64,000 nt of DNA from PALSA-1004 sp963829085. Its GTDB lineage: Bacteria > Pseudomonadota > Gammaproteobacteria > Burkholderiales > SG8-41. The stretch covers positions 310,001 to 374,000 of the forward strand of contig CAWHHJ010000004.1 in assembly GCA_963829085.1 (NCBI GenBank), written 5' to 3'. The notes under the pieces are model-generated. The model had not been told where the DNA came from. It searched no databases and worked only from the letters and a program-made list of their open reading frames with translations. Below are positions 16,875 through 25,094 of the stretch, in pieces. Position numbers and translations under genes: made by a program. How positions within the stretch are numbered: position 1 is the stretch's first letter; the number at the start of each line of letters is the position of its first letter.

Positions 16875-17616
16875 CAATGTGCACGTATATAGCGCTGAGG
16901 AAGCGCGCATCGATCTCGTCGCAGCGTTGCGGACCGCCGAGCGCATGGGATTGTCAGAGGGCGTGTGCAATCATTTCAGCCTGGCACTACCAGGCGCGCC
17001 CGGTCACTTCCTGATCAATCCGCAGGGCATGCACTGGTCGGAGGTTACGCCTGGAGATTTGGTCGTCGTCGATGCGGAAGGTCACCACGTGTCGGGCAGG
17101 CATACCGTCGAGCCGACCGCTTTCTTTATTCACGGTCGCATTCATCGCGGCAGCCCGCGAGCACGCTGCATTCTGCACACCCACATGCCGTACGCGACGA
17201 CGCTCACGGTCATTCATGGCGGCGAACTGGCGTGGATAAGCCAGAATGCGCTGCGTTTTCACGGCCGGGTCGCTTACGACGACGACTACACGGGCCTCGC
17301 CCTCAATGAAGACGAAGGCGAACGTATAGCATCAAAACTCCGTAATGCCGATGTGCTGTTCCTCGCCAACCATGGCGTCCTGGTCTGCGGGCCGAGCGTG
17401 GCGTACACGTTGGACGATCTGTATTACCTTGAACGCGCTTGTATGCTACAGGTCATCGCGCATGGCACTGGAAAACCGCTCAAGATCGTGCCCGAAAAAA
17501 TCGCCGCTCATACCCGCGCGCAAATGGACCTCGAGCGCCAGCAGTCGGAGCTACATCTGGCGGCGCTTAAAAGAATCCTCGATCGGGACGCGCCGGGATG
17601 GTCTGCGGAGAAGTGA
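16867..17616 (+). CDS. Class II aldolase/adducin-family protein
   Basis: A 249-residue class II aldolase-like protein, related to fuculose-phosphate aldolase and ribulose-5-phosphate epimerase. Zinc-type histidines are in CILHTHMPYATTL (about residues 98-106), a further one in the conserved LFLANHGVLVCG loop (about 163-174), and the acidic residue in EPTAFFIHGRIHR. The N-terminal ARIDLVAALRTAERMGLSEGVCNHFSL is also typical. Such enzymes cleave or epimerise sugar-phosphates or decarboxylate hydroxyacids; this sub-type in Bug clusters has no assigned substrate. The start overlaps the membrane gene by 8 bases. A weak stem-loop follows the stop. Confidence 0.86.
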   Translation: MNDNVHVYSAEEARIDLVAALRTAERMGLSEGVCNHFSLALPGAPGHFLINPQGMHWSEVTPGDLVVVDAEGHHVSGRHTVEPTAFFIHGRIHRGSPRARCILHTHMPYATTLTVIHGGELAWISQNALRFHGRVAYDDDYTGLALNEDEGERIASKLRNADVLFLANHGVLVCGPSVAYTLDDLYYLERACMLQVIAHGTGKPLKIVPEKIAAHTRAQMDLERQQSELHLAALKRILDRDAPGWSAEK

Positions 17617-17618
17617 AA

Positions 17619-17634
17619 GCCGCTCGAACGCGGC
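17619..17634 (-). terminator. Weak stem-loop between convergent genes
   Basis: Stem GCCGC/GCGGC with a 6-base loop lies between the convergent aldolase and DUF3567 genes. Read on the minus strand it is followed by TTTCACTTCTC, so it may terminate the DUF3567 transcript. The stem is short and the T-tract is interrupted, hence low confidence. Confidence 0.3.
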
Positions 17635-17650
17635 AGCAACAACAACGGCG

Positions 17651-17884
17651 TTAATGCACCGTCATCGGGAAGTTGATCAGCGCACCGAACTCGGAAAGGA
17701 ACTCGTCGACGTGCTCAGGCGATGAATCTTCACCGAGCGCGCCTATCATCGACTCGCGAAACTTCTCTGCAACGTCACCTTGAAAGTAGGTGCCGCGGCT
17801 CGACTGCTTGTCAACCACCTCGTAGCCATGCTGCAACGGATACTCGACCACGTAATAGTTGTCGCTGTTGTAGACGATATTCAT
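17651..17884 (-). CDS. DUF3567-family protein
   Basis: A 77-residue protein beginning MNIVYNSDNYYVVEYP, followed by GYEVVDKQSSRGTYFQG and ending in a helix and ALINFPMTVH. This arrangement matches DUF3567, a small soluble family of betaproteobacteria, mainly Burkholderiales, without known function. It is useful as a lineage marker here. No membrane segment or signal peptide is visible. It is read alone on the minus strand, between a convergent aldolase gene and the EamA exporter gene. Confidence 0.85.
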   Translation of the reverse strand: MNIVYNSDNYYVVEYPLQHGYEVVDKQSSRGTYFQGDVAEKFRESMIGALGEDSSPEHVDEFLSEFGALINFPMTVH

Positions 17885-17994
17885 AAGTGCTTAACGGCCC
17901 AAGTGGGTTTTGGTTGATCCGCTTCGCGTGACTGAAATCACTCGTCCTTCTGCGGTAACCGGTAACACCTTAATGCGGCCCAATGCAGCAATTT

Positions 17995-18891
17995 TCAAGC
18001 CAAGCGAGGCGCTCTGCGTCTGCTGAGCATAATACCGAGCAGAATCAGCGATAACCCGCCGACAGCCGAAGGACCCGGCTGCTCTCCGAGCAGCAACACA
18101 CCGGCCAAAAGTGCGACAACCGGTGACAAATAGTTAACCATGGCCATGAATGTAGGACCGGCTGCAGCTATCAATTGGAAGTACAGGATGGTTGCAAGTG
18201 CAGTCGGGCCTACACCAAGCCACACAATTGCAGCGATCGAAGCGACGCTTGGTGCTCGATTTACCGAATGATCGAGCGCAAACGCAAGCGGGACCATAAC
18301 AACGCTCGCGATGATCAGCACCGCAGTTGAAGCGACGAGGAAATCTGCTGAAACAACGCGTCGCGCAATAACACTGTTCGCGGCGTAACAGAGCGCTCCT
18401 GCGAGCACCGCTGCCTGGGCAAGCGCCTTCGCCACTGAACCGCCCAGACCGGACAACGCCGCCGGCCCCATCAACACTGCGACGCCCGCGAATCCAACGC
18501 TGAAGGCCAGTGCACGAAACGGCGACAGACGCTCGTCCGCAACAAAGAAATGCGCGAGCACCATCGTTGCAAGCGGCATGATGGAAATAAGAATGCCCGC
18601 CAGCGCGCTGTCGATTCGTTGCTGTCCCCACGAGATGAGATAAAACGGCAGCGCGTTACCGATTATGGCGAGCGCGCTGATGGGCAGCCAGCGGGCGCCC
18701 CACGGCGGAAGAGCCAACCGGCGCGCGCGCATGACGGCATATAGAATTGCGGCACCGAGCACCAAGCGGCCTGCAACCAACGTCGCGGGAGCGACAGTCG
18801 CAACGCCGATCTTGATGAACATGAATGACGAACCCCACATCGCCGCGAGCGCAAACAGCAGCGCCCAGTTCTTGATGGTGCGGGAATTCAT
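17995..18891 (-). CDS. EamA/DMT-family permease
   Basis: A 298-residue inner-membrane transporter with about ten hydrophobic helices arranged as two EamA repeats (residues about 10-140 and 155-290). The motif WGSSFMFIKIGVATVAPATLVAGR marks the first repeat. The second has VWLGVGPTALATILYFQL and PVVALLAGVLLLGEQPGPSAVGG. Members export amino acids, purines or other metabolites, but the substrate cannot be read from sequence. The ATG at 18891 is preceded by a CAGGTC-like ribosome site. The gene is divergent from the histidine phosphatase gene, with a shared 76-base region. Confidence 0.88.
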   Translation of the reverse strand: MNSRTIKNWALLFALAAMWGSSFMFIKIGVATVAPATLVAGRLVLGAAILYAVMRARRLALPPWGARWLPISALAIIGNALPFYLISWGQQRIDSALAGILISIMPLATMVLAHFFVADERLSPFRALAFSVGFAGVAVLMGPAALSGLGGSVAKALAQAAVLAGALCYAANSVIARRVVSADFLVASTAVLIIASVVMVPLAFALDHSVNRAPSVASIAAIVWLGVGPTALATILYFQLIAAAGPTFMAMVNYLSPVVALLAGVLLLGEQPGPSAVGGLSLILLGIMLSRRRAPRLA

Positions 18892-18967
18892 GACCTGAAA
18901 AGTCCTGCGTATAATCGTTGTACATCGATCACGGGCGCTATGGTGTCCGAATAATTCACGACAGGCA

Positions 18968-19654
18968 ATGACTCAGATCCGCAATCTGCTTGCAATCTTC
19001 GCTGCAGCGCTCGTCTACGCAATGCTGACGCTGTCTGCAATCCATGCGCAGACTGTGCCGGATCCGGAGGCGGCGCAGATGCCGCCGGCTCCATCGCGCA
19101 CGTCTGAGCCGGTGCGCAAACTCACGCCGGCGCAAGTATTGAGCGAGCTCAAGCGCGGCGGCTATGTACTCTACTTTCGACACGCGTCGACGGATATGTC
19201 GCAAAACGACACCCGGTCGCGCAACTACGAAGACTGCGGCAATCAGCGCAACCTGATCGATCGCGGACGCGACGAGGCGCGCACCATCGGCGCGGCAATA
19301 CGCACCTTGCAGATCCCGATTGACAAGGTGATCGCGAGTCCCCTGTGCCGGACCATGGAGACAGCACGCCTCGCGTTCGGGCGCGCGGAAGGGGTGGCGG
19401 ACGTTCGCGGCGCGCCGTTACCGCCCGCCGATCCTGCGCGTTACACAATGCTCAAGGAGATGGTCTCGTCCGCACATCCGCGCGGCTCAAATCTCGTCAT
19501 CGTCAGTCACGGCAACCCGTTTTACGGCGTTGCCGGTCCGCCCTATCTCGCAGAAGGCGAAGCTGCAGTCATTCGCGGCCTGGCCAACAACAACTTCGAA
19601 GTCGTCGCTCGCATTCGCCCAACCGATTGGTCGGCACTGCTCGCTGCGCGTTGA
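18968..19654 (+). CDS. Exported histidine-phosphatase-superfamily protein
   Basis: A 228-residue protein with an N-terminal signal peptide (about residues 1-27, cleaving after AIHA) and a Pro/Glu-rich linker to residue 52. The phosphatase core starts at GGYVLYFRHASTDM: the RHG motif is RHA, with the catalytic His in FRHAST. A second His is in VSHGNPFYG (about residue 178). SPLCRTMETA is another conserved element. The Gly-to-Ala change in RHG is common in exported members. It probably acts as a periplasmic phosphomonoesterase; substrate unknown. It is preceded by a TATAAT box on the plus strand near 18910 with a poor -35. Confidence 0.82.
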   Translation: MTQIRNLLAIFAAALVYAMLTLSAIHAQTVPDPEAAQMPPAPSRTSEPVRKLTPAQVLSELKRGGYVLYFRHASTDMSQNDTRSRNYEDCGNQRNLIDRGRDEARTIGAAIRTLQIPIDKVIASPLCRTMETARLAFGRAEGVADVRGAPLPPADPARYTMLKEMVSSAHPRGSNLVIVSHGNPFYGVAGPPYLAEGEAAVIRGLANNNFEVVARIRPTDWSALLAAR

Positions 19655-19688
19655 GATAGCGCGGTGAGCATGAACGCTCTCTGACGGA

Positions 19689-20135
19689 TCAGGGTTTGTA
19701 TGGAATTCCGATATAGCCGTTTTCCAGGTTGTTGATACTTTCGGCGACCGGTTTCACATTGGCGGGCGGCGTCTTGCCAGCGCGTTGGACTTCTTTCCAC
19801 TTTGCATAGCTGAAGTCTGAAGCCATTAACTTGTCGGTCTTCGCCACGACTTTGACGACACTTTGATCCAGCGCGTTGCGCGTGAACGCCAACGGACTCA
19901 GCGATCCGATAATCTTGCCATTCGGGTGCTGTATTCTCAGATCCTGCAAGCCGATAAAAATAACCTGACCGAGCTTGCTGGTGTCGTCGATGCGCAGTAC
20001 GACGAAAGTCGATTTCGGCTCCTGCGGCCGTGTCTTGTAACTCCAGACCTGCCCTACTTCATAAGTTTCCGCTGAGGCAATACCCGCACCGGCGATAAAA
20101 ACGCACACAGCGAGCCAGCGAAGACCACTAATCAA
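19689..20135 (-). CDS. Exported protein of unknown function
   Basis: A 148-residue protein with a signal peptide (about residues 1-22, cleaving after GIASA). The mature part starts ETYEVGQVWSYKTRPQEPKSTFVVLRID, followed by predicted strands (QVIFIGLQDLRIQHPNG) and a C-terminal half with SVVKVVAKTDKL and GYIGIPYKP. I do not recognise a family. The only start in the correct place is TTG, with GAGAG 6 bases upstream. It is convergent with the histidine phosphatase gene, ending 34 bases from its stop. Confidence 0.65.
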   Translation of the reverse strand: MISGLRWLAVCVFIAGAGIASAETYEVGQVWSYKTRPQEPKSTFVVLRIDDTSKLGQVIFIGLQDLRIQHPNGKIIGSLSPLAFTRNALDQSVVKVVAKTDKLMASDFSYAKWKEVQRAGKTPPANVKPVAESINNLENGYIGIPYKP

Positions 20136-20256
20136 TTCGAACTCTCGCTATTTAGTTCACTACGTGGATGTCGTTCCATCAGTCCTCATCCTCGCCGTAA
20201 ATAGATCAGTCTGTGCAGACCGGCATTCGCTGTCAAGGCACGCGGTCGCAAGTCAT

Positions 20257-20646
20257 CTACTCCGCAACCGCGACACATTGAATCTCTACCAACATGCTTG
20301 GTTTGGCGAAGCCCGCTACCGTAATGAGAGCGCTCGCCGGAAACTTTCCATCGGGAAATATTTCTTTGCGGATGGCCGTAAAGCGATCCCCATAACGAAC
20401 GTCGATTATGAATACGGTCATCGTCACGAGATCGGACAATCTGGCGCCAGCTTCGGCTAGTGTTGCGGCGATATTGGAAAAGCACTGGCGCGCCTGTGCA
20501 TCGAAGTCGCCGTCAAGCGGTTTACCATCCGCATTGTGCGTTGCGCCGTGGCCCGCCACCCAGATAGTGCGTCCACCGGTTGTGCTGACTGCCGGCGAGA
20601 AAGCGCGCTGCTGCTGCCAACTTCCGGCATGAAATTGCTTTTCCAT
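20257..20646 (-). CDS. RidA (YjgF/YER057c/UK114)-family protein
   Basis: A 129-residue RidA-family enzyme, which typically hydrolyses reactive enamine/imine intermediates or acts on related ligands. The family core is seen in FSPAVSTTGGRTIWVAGHG, the QARQCFSNIAATLAEAGARLSDLVTMTVFI segment and the C-terminal PASALITVAGFAKPSMLVEIQCVAVA. The arginine that binds carboxylates in strict RidA (in the RCAV-like segment near the end) is not obvious: the helix begins FPASALITVAGF. The function may differ. GAGGA precedes the ATG at 20646; the longer frame to 20772 is rejected. It is divergent from the membrane synthase gene. Confidence 0.82.
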   Translation of the reverse strand: MEKQFHAGSWQQQRAFSPAVSTTGGRTIWVAGHGATHNADGKPLDGDFDAQARQCFSNIAATLAEAGARLSDLVTMTVFIIDVRYGDRFTAIRKEIFPDGKFPASALITVAGFAKPSMLVEIQCVAVAE

Positions 20647-20709
20647 ACGTGTCCTCATTGATGAGGCAGTGCCTCCTGGGTAATGCGAGGGGTCACACGC
20701 CTGTGCCGT

Positions 20710-20715
20710 TATAAT
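20710..20715 (+). promoter_or_regulatory. Candidate -10 box for membrane synthase gene
   Basis: A perfect TATAAT lies 29 bases before the ATG at 20744, within TATAATAGCGG. No good -35 is visible at 16-18 bases. The same 11 bases appear before lutB at 3505. Confidence 0.38.
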
Positions 20716-20743
20716 AGCGGTTCTCGAATAACCAAAATCCCTC

Positions 20744-22762
20744 ATGTTCCTCTTCGCTTGTACTATTTTCACAAGCGCGTTCCTGCTGTTTCTTGTTCAG
20801 CCTATCGTTGCGAAAGAAGTTTTGCCGTGGTTTGGCGGCTCGGCGGCAGTGTGGACGACATGTCTCGTCTTTTTTCAAGTCGCCTTGCTGGCTGGCTACG
20901 CCTACGCCGACTTCACAACGCGTGTCTTGAAGCCGCGTGCACAAGCGATTGTGCATATCGGGCTGCTGGCCGTCAGCCTTGCAGTGCTGCCGATCATCCC
21001 TGATGCCGCCTGGAAGCCCGCGGGCAACGAAGATCCGGGCTTGCGCATACTTGGTCTTCTGCTCGCTACTATTGGTCTACCCTACTTCCTGCTGTCTACT
21101 ACGGGGCCACTCATACAGGCGTGGTTTGCGCGCACTTTTCCGCGCGGCACCGTGTATCGACTCTTTGCGCTGTCAAACTTCGCGTCAATGCTTGCGCTGA
21201 TCTCCTATCCGTTCGCGCTCGAGCCATGGATAACTACGCTCACCCAGGCCCGATGGTGGTCATTCGCGTACGCGCTGTTTGCACTGCTCTGCATGGGGTC
21301 GGCCGTTTTCAGTGTGCGCGCTGCACGCGACAGCGGACACGCGAGTCTAGATACGCGCGGCAATGAAGACGTGCCAGCGCCGACGCGCTTCGACCAGATT
21401 CTTTGGCTCGCATTGCCCGCCATGGGTTCATGGATGCTGCTTGCTATTACGAATCACATCACCCAGAACATCGCTTCGATTCCATTTCTGTGGCTCGCGC
21501 CCCTCGCGCTCTACCTGTTGAGCTTCATCCTCTGCTTTGAAAGCGACAAGTGGTACCGGCGTTCGTGGCTGCTCGCGCCCGCGGCTGTAGTCCTGGGCAC
21601 GTGCGCATGGGGCCTGCAGGCGGGCGACCTTAGCCTCAATATCAAGCTGGCTATTCCGCTGTATCTCGCGGGTCTTTTCATACTGTGCATGTTCTTTCAC
21701 GGCGAGCTCGCGAGACTACGTCCCGCGCCGCAGTACCTGACCCGTTTTTACCTGATGATTTCCCTCGGTGGTGCGTTAGGCGGCATGTTCGTCGGCCTTG
21801 TGGCACCGAGGATTTTCCCGACGTATTACGAGCTCGGCCTTGGCTTCTTCGTAACGGGAATCCTTGCGACACTGACACTGCGCAAGCTGCCGTTTTTTCT
21901 ATGGATTGTGCCGATCGGACTCGCGGGACTATGCGGGCATTTCTGGAACGAGCAGATTGTCAGCCTCAAGGAAAACACACGCCTGATGGAACGCAATTTC
22001 TATGGAACGCTGCGCACTAAAGACATCGGCACGGCGGAGACGAAAGATGGCGTGCGACGATTGATACACGGCGTGATACTGCATGGGGAACAATATCTGA
22101 ATCCGGCGCGACGGCATGAGGCCACGACCTACTACGGTCCCGATTCGGGCGTTGCGCTTGCAATCAAGGCGACGCATCACGAGGGGCAGAACGTCGGCGT
22201 GATCGGCCTCGGTACCGGGACGCTGGCGGTATGGGGCAAGCCCGGCGATCATTACCAGTTTTACGACATCAACCCGCAAGTCGTTCATATCGCACAGTCT
22301 GAGTTCACTTATCTGCAAGACAGCAAGGCGAAGGTCGACATCAGCCTCGGTGATGCCAGAATCAGTCTCGAACGCGAACCCGCGCACGATTTCGACGTGC
22401 TTGCAGTCGACGCTTTTGCGAGCGACTCAATTCCGGTTCACCTTATCACCAGAGAGGCGATGGGCGTTTACCTGAAGCAGGTCAAGCCGGGTGGAGCGGC
22501 CGTCTTCCATGTGACCAACCGCTTTCTGAAGCTGGCGCCTGTGGTTAAGGCGCTCGCCGACGATCTCGGCCTTTATACAGCTCTCATTGTCGACGACGCC
22601 GACGAGACGGGTCTGTCGAAAACCGACTGGGTGATCGTGACCCGCGACAAGTCGCTTGTCGAGAATGAAGTCATCGCCAAAAAATCCAGCGCCATTGAGG
22701 TCATTCCGGGATTGCGCGTGTGGACAGACGACTACAACAATTTGTTCGATATTCTGAAGTGA
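20744..22762 (+). CDS. Fused membrane / spermidine-synthase-like protein
   Basis: A 672-residue protein with about ten hydrophobic helices over residues 1-395 followed by a soluble methyltransferase-fold domain at about 400-670. The latter resembles spermidine synthase: GPDSGVALAIKA, the binding motif VGVIGLGTGTLAVWGKPGD, FYDINPQVVHIA, VDISLGDARISLER, and DVLAVDAFASDSIPVHLITREA. The Asp of DAF would be the aminopropyl-transfer acid. Such fused proteins are common in proteobacteria and their real activity is poorly defined; some may be polyamine or S-adenosylmethionine dependent. No speD is nearby. It is divergent from ridA, and the enol-lactonase-like gene follows 42 bases downstream. Confidence 0.85.
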   Translation: MFLFACTIFTSAFLLFLVQPIVAKEVLPWFGGSAAVWTTCLVFFQVALLAGYAYADFTTRVLKPRAQAIVHIGLLAVSLAVLPIIPDAAWKPAGNEDPGLRILGLLLATIGLPYFLLSTTGPLIQAWFARTFPRGTVYRLFALSNFASMLALISYPFALEPWITTLTQARWWSFAYALFALLCMGSAVFSVRAARDSGHASLDTRGNEDVPAPTRFDQILWLALPAMGSWMLLAITNHITQNIASIPFLWLAPLALYLLSFILCFESDKWYRRSWLLAPAAVVLGTCAWGLQAGDLSLNIKLAIPLYLAGLFILCMFFHGELARLRPAPQYLTRFYLMISLGGALGGMFVGLVAPRIFPTYYELGLGFFVTGILATLTLRKLPFFLWIVPIGLAGLCGHFWNEQIVSLKENTRLMERNFYGTLRTKDIGTAETKDGVRRLIHGVILHGEQYLNPARRHEATTYYGPDSGVALAIKATHHEGQNVGVIGLGTGTLAVWGKPGDHYQFYDINPQVVHIAQSEFTYLQDSKAKVDISLGDARISLEREPAHDFDVLAVDAFASDSIPVHLITREAMGVYLKQVKPGGAAVFHVTNRFLKLAPVVKALADDLGLYTALIVDDADETGLSKTDWVIVTRDKSLVENEVIAKKSSAIEVIPGLRVWTDDYNNLFDILK

Positions 22763-22804
22763 CTGTCAGCCGCCCGGGCTCTTTATGTAGAGAGGAGTAA
22801 AAGC

Positions 22805-23593
22805 ATGGAAATGAAAGTGAACGGACTGAAGGTGAATTACGAAATCGAGGGCGAGGGCCCGTGGGTAATGCTTTCGCATTCGCTTGCCTGCAATCTGCAC
22901 ATGTGGGACCCGCAAATGCCGGCACTGACGGGGCGCTATAAAGTGCTGCGCTACGACACGCGCGGTCATGGCAAGAGCGAAGCGCCGCCGGGGCCATATA
23001 CGCTCGAACAACTCGCTGACGATGCGCATGGTCTGCTTTCCGCGCTGGGCATCAAATCGACGCATTGGGCCGGTCTGTCGATGGGGGGCATGATCGGTCA
23101 AACGTTAGCGCTCAAGTACCCGCGCGCACTCACTTCCATGGTGCTCGCGGATACGACGAGCCGCTATCCGAAGGAGGCTGCACCGGTGTGGGAGGAGCGC
23201 ATTAAGCTTGCTCAGACGAAAGGCATGGAGGCTGTCGTTGATGGCACGCTCGCACGCTGGTTCACCGAGCCCTATCGCAAATCACATCCTGATGTAGTCG
23301 CGCGCATCGGCGATTCCATCCGCACAACGCCGGTCGCGGGATTTGTCGGCTGCTGTCAGGCGATCCCGACAATCGATGTCACGCAGCGCTTAAAGGAAAT
23401 CAGCGCGCCCACCCTGATTATTGTCGGCGAACAGGATCCCGGCACGCCGGTATCAATGGCGCGCGAGATTCACCAGGCGAAACCCGGTTCAGAGCTCGTC
23501 ATCATCCCGTCCGCAGCGCATCTATCGAATATCGAACAAGCGGCGGCATTCGACGCTGCTCTGCTCGGCTTTCTCGACCGCGCGTCAAAATAA
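22805..23593 (+). CDS. Alpha/beta hydrolase, 3-oxoadipate enol-lactonase-like
   Basis: A 262-residue hydrolase of the PcaD type. The fold is visible in PWVMLSHSLACNLHMWDPQ (oxyanion), the strand YKVLRYDTRGHGKS, the nucleophile elbow HWAGLSMGGMIGQ (Ser in GLSMGG, about residue 95), the acidic residue in TLIIVGEQDPGTPVS and the His in IPSAAHLSNIEQ. PcaD hydrolyses 3-oxoadipate enol-lactone in the protocatechuate/catechol pathway, but no other pca gene is adjacent. An isolated role with a related lactone or ester is equally possible. AGAGGAG lies 7 bases before the ATG. Confidence 0.83.
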   Translation: MEMKVNGLKVNYEIEGEGPWVMLSHSLACNLHMWDPQMPALTGRYKVLRYDTRGHGKSEAPPGPYTLEQLADDAHGLLSALGIKSTHWAGLSMGGMIGQTLALKYPRALTSMVLADTTSRYPKEAAPVWEERIKLAQTKGMEAVVDGTLARWFTEPYRKSHPDVVARIGDSIRTTPVAGFVGCCQAIPTIDVTQRLKEISAPTLIIVGEQDPGTPVSMAREIHQAKPGSELVIIPSAAHLSNIEQAAAFDAALLGFLDRASK

Positions 23594-23619
23594 AAGCCGC
23601 CCTCTTGCGAGGGCGGCTT
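23594..23619 (-). terminator. Rho-independent terminator for the bTHX gene
   Basis: A perfect 11-base-pair stem (AAGCCGCCCTC / GAGGGCGGCTT) with the 4-base loop TTGC. On the minus strand it is followed by TTTTATTTT, so it should end the bTHX transcript. It overlaps the tail of the upstream plus-strand hydrolase gene, whose stop codon lies in the T-rich side; on the plus strand there is no T-tract. Confidence 0.88.
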
Positions 23620-23657
23620 CATGGTCGGCCGGCGTGCTGCGCAAGCGCAGCGCGCGA

Positions 23658-23777
23658 TCAGCTCTTCTTGCCCGGGCGTTTGACGACCGGTTTCTTTTTC
23701 GGGTCATGCGGCCGCGTCTTGCCGTATGAGCCTTTGAAGATCTTGCCGCGCATCGTTCGTTTGTCGCCTTTACCCAT
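23658..23777 (-). CDS. Ribosomal protein bTHX (30S THX)
   Basis: A 39-residue highly basic protein, missed by length filters. It begins MGKGDKRTMRGKIFKGSYGK and continues TRPHDPKKKPVVKRPGKKS. This is the bTHX/THX family, a small 30S-subunit peptide. It binds near the head of the 30S subunit in the structures known from Thermus. Its gene is monocistronic with a strong terminator 38 bases past the stop. Start codon is ATG at 23777. There are no ribosomal genes around it. The assignment rests on the GDKRTMRGKIFKGSYGK signature and high lysine/arginine content. Confidence 0.88.
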   Translation of the reverse strand: MGKGDKRTMRGKIFKGSYGKTRPHDPKKKPVVKRPGKKS

Positions 23778-23862
23778 CGCTTTTCGTCCTGATCTGGTTG
23801 ATATCTGAAGGATTCAGCGCGCCACGATAGACAAAATGTCTGTGCGGGTCAACGTTTATCAC

Positions 23863-25044
23863 TCACTTACGCTGGACCGAGCGGTTGTTCAAGAGTCCAC
23901 CCGCAAACAATACCGCTGCATTCGACATGAAGACGGACGTAAACCCGAGTGTCGACCCGATGCCGCCGAATATCAGCGGTATCGTCACATGAGTCATATT
24001 GTTGACGGTGACGCGCAAGCCTGCCGCCTCGCTGGTGCGGCCTTGCGGCGCGAGCGTGTAAATCAGATTCATCGAAATCGGTTGACCGGTGCCGAGACCG
24101 AGTCCGAGCATGAATGATATGCCGGCGATCGCCCACGGGTTCGTAAAGAACGGAAAGAGCAAATAGGCTGCGCTGGCGATGAAGATGGCGGCCGTGAGGA
24201 TGCGTATTTCATCGCGATATTTGAGCATCATCGGCAGGAACACGCGTATGCAAAGCGTTGCCGCAGCAAACGTGGCGAGAATCATACCGATCGATGACGC
24301 TGATAAGCCGATGCCATGCGCATACACAGGTAGATAGAACGTGTACAGATCCCATGCGCCCGACAGGAAACCGCTCGCAATAAAGGTCCGGCGCAACGAC
24401 GGGATGTGCAAGAGATCCATGAAGCTTTGTTCGCTTGCGTTCGCGCGTGGGGCCTGATGGCGCGGAATCATATCCGGGCGCAGCCGCTGGAGGATGATTG
24501 AGACCACGGCGCCGATCGACACCACGAGCAGCGCCTTGCGATAAGACAGAGCATCGATCGCAAAGCCGGCCGTGAGCGGTCCGAGGAAGCCGGCGATAGA
24601 AAACCCGATGCTGAGCAGTCCATAATTACGCGCGCGATCCTCGGGCTTGCCGACCGCACCCGTCGTTCCTTGTACTGCAACGAAGAAAAACATGAACGAG
24701 GTCCCGAGCAGCAGCGCAGACACATACAGCGTCACAAGGCTCGGTATCAGAACCGGAAGTGCAAAACCGACAATCAGTCCGGCGGTACCTGCGAGCATTG
24801 GCGCATGCGCGCCCACGCGATCGATCAACTTACCGGCGTAAATTGCAAGCAGCAGCGGACAAAGCGCATAGAACGATACCAGGACACCGATACCGAACGG
24901 ATTGGCGCCCAACTCGATTGCATACAGCGTCATAACGACGCGGCTGCCTGAGAAGGCAGCGTGATTGAGAATGCAGAGGAGGACGATCAGATAAATCGCC
25001 ATTACGTCAACTCGAGGGGAGCCGCCGGGCTGGTACAAGTCCAT
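23863..25044 (-). CDS. MFS transporter
   Basis: A 393-residue major facilitator protein with about 12 hydrophobic helices. It has the MFS motif-A-like loop YAGKLIDRVGAH after helix 2, and a matching second-half loop around LPMMLKYRDEIR. Features such as GLGLGTGQPISMNLIYTLAPQGRTSEAAG in helix 10 region resemble the drug/metabolite exporters of the proteobacterial MFS. The open frame extends 92 residues upstream, but that region overlaps the Bug gene and looks non-coding, so I start at MDLYQPGG (25044); an ATG at 25002 is also possible. The ribosome site is weak at both. It follows the Bug gene by 50 bases on the same strand. Confidence 0.85.
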   Translation of the reverse strand: MDLYQPGGSPRVDVMAIYLIVLLCILNHAAFSGSRVVMTLYAIELGANPFGIGVLVSFYALCPLLLAIYAGKLIDRVGAHAPMLAGTAGLIVGFALPVLIPSLVTLYVSALLLGTSFMFFFVAVQGTTGAVGKPEDRARNYGLLSIGFSIAGFLGPLTAGFAIDALSYRKALLVVSIGAVVSIILQRLRPDMIPRHQAPRANASEQSFMDLLHIPSLRRTFIASGFLSGAWDLYTFYLPVYAHGIGLSASSIGMILATFAAATLCIRVFLPMMLKYRDEIRILTAAIFIASAAYLLFPFFTNPWAIAGISFMLGLGLGTGQPISMNLIYTLAPQGRTSEAAGLRVTVNNMTHVTIPLIFGGIGSTLGFTSVFMSNAAVLFAGGLLNNRSVQRK

Positions 25045-25094
25045 GGTGGCGGTCGCATTCCCTCGCAGCCGCAGTCCGTTGCCGGTATCGAGAA

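Noticed and set aside
20257..20646. True RidA imine deaminase
   Set aside because: The arginine that marks that subgroup is not clear, so only the family is stated.
22805..23593. Confident pcaD assignment
   Set aside because: No pca neighbours; only the hydrolase fold and resemblance are supported.
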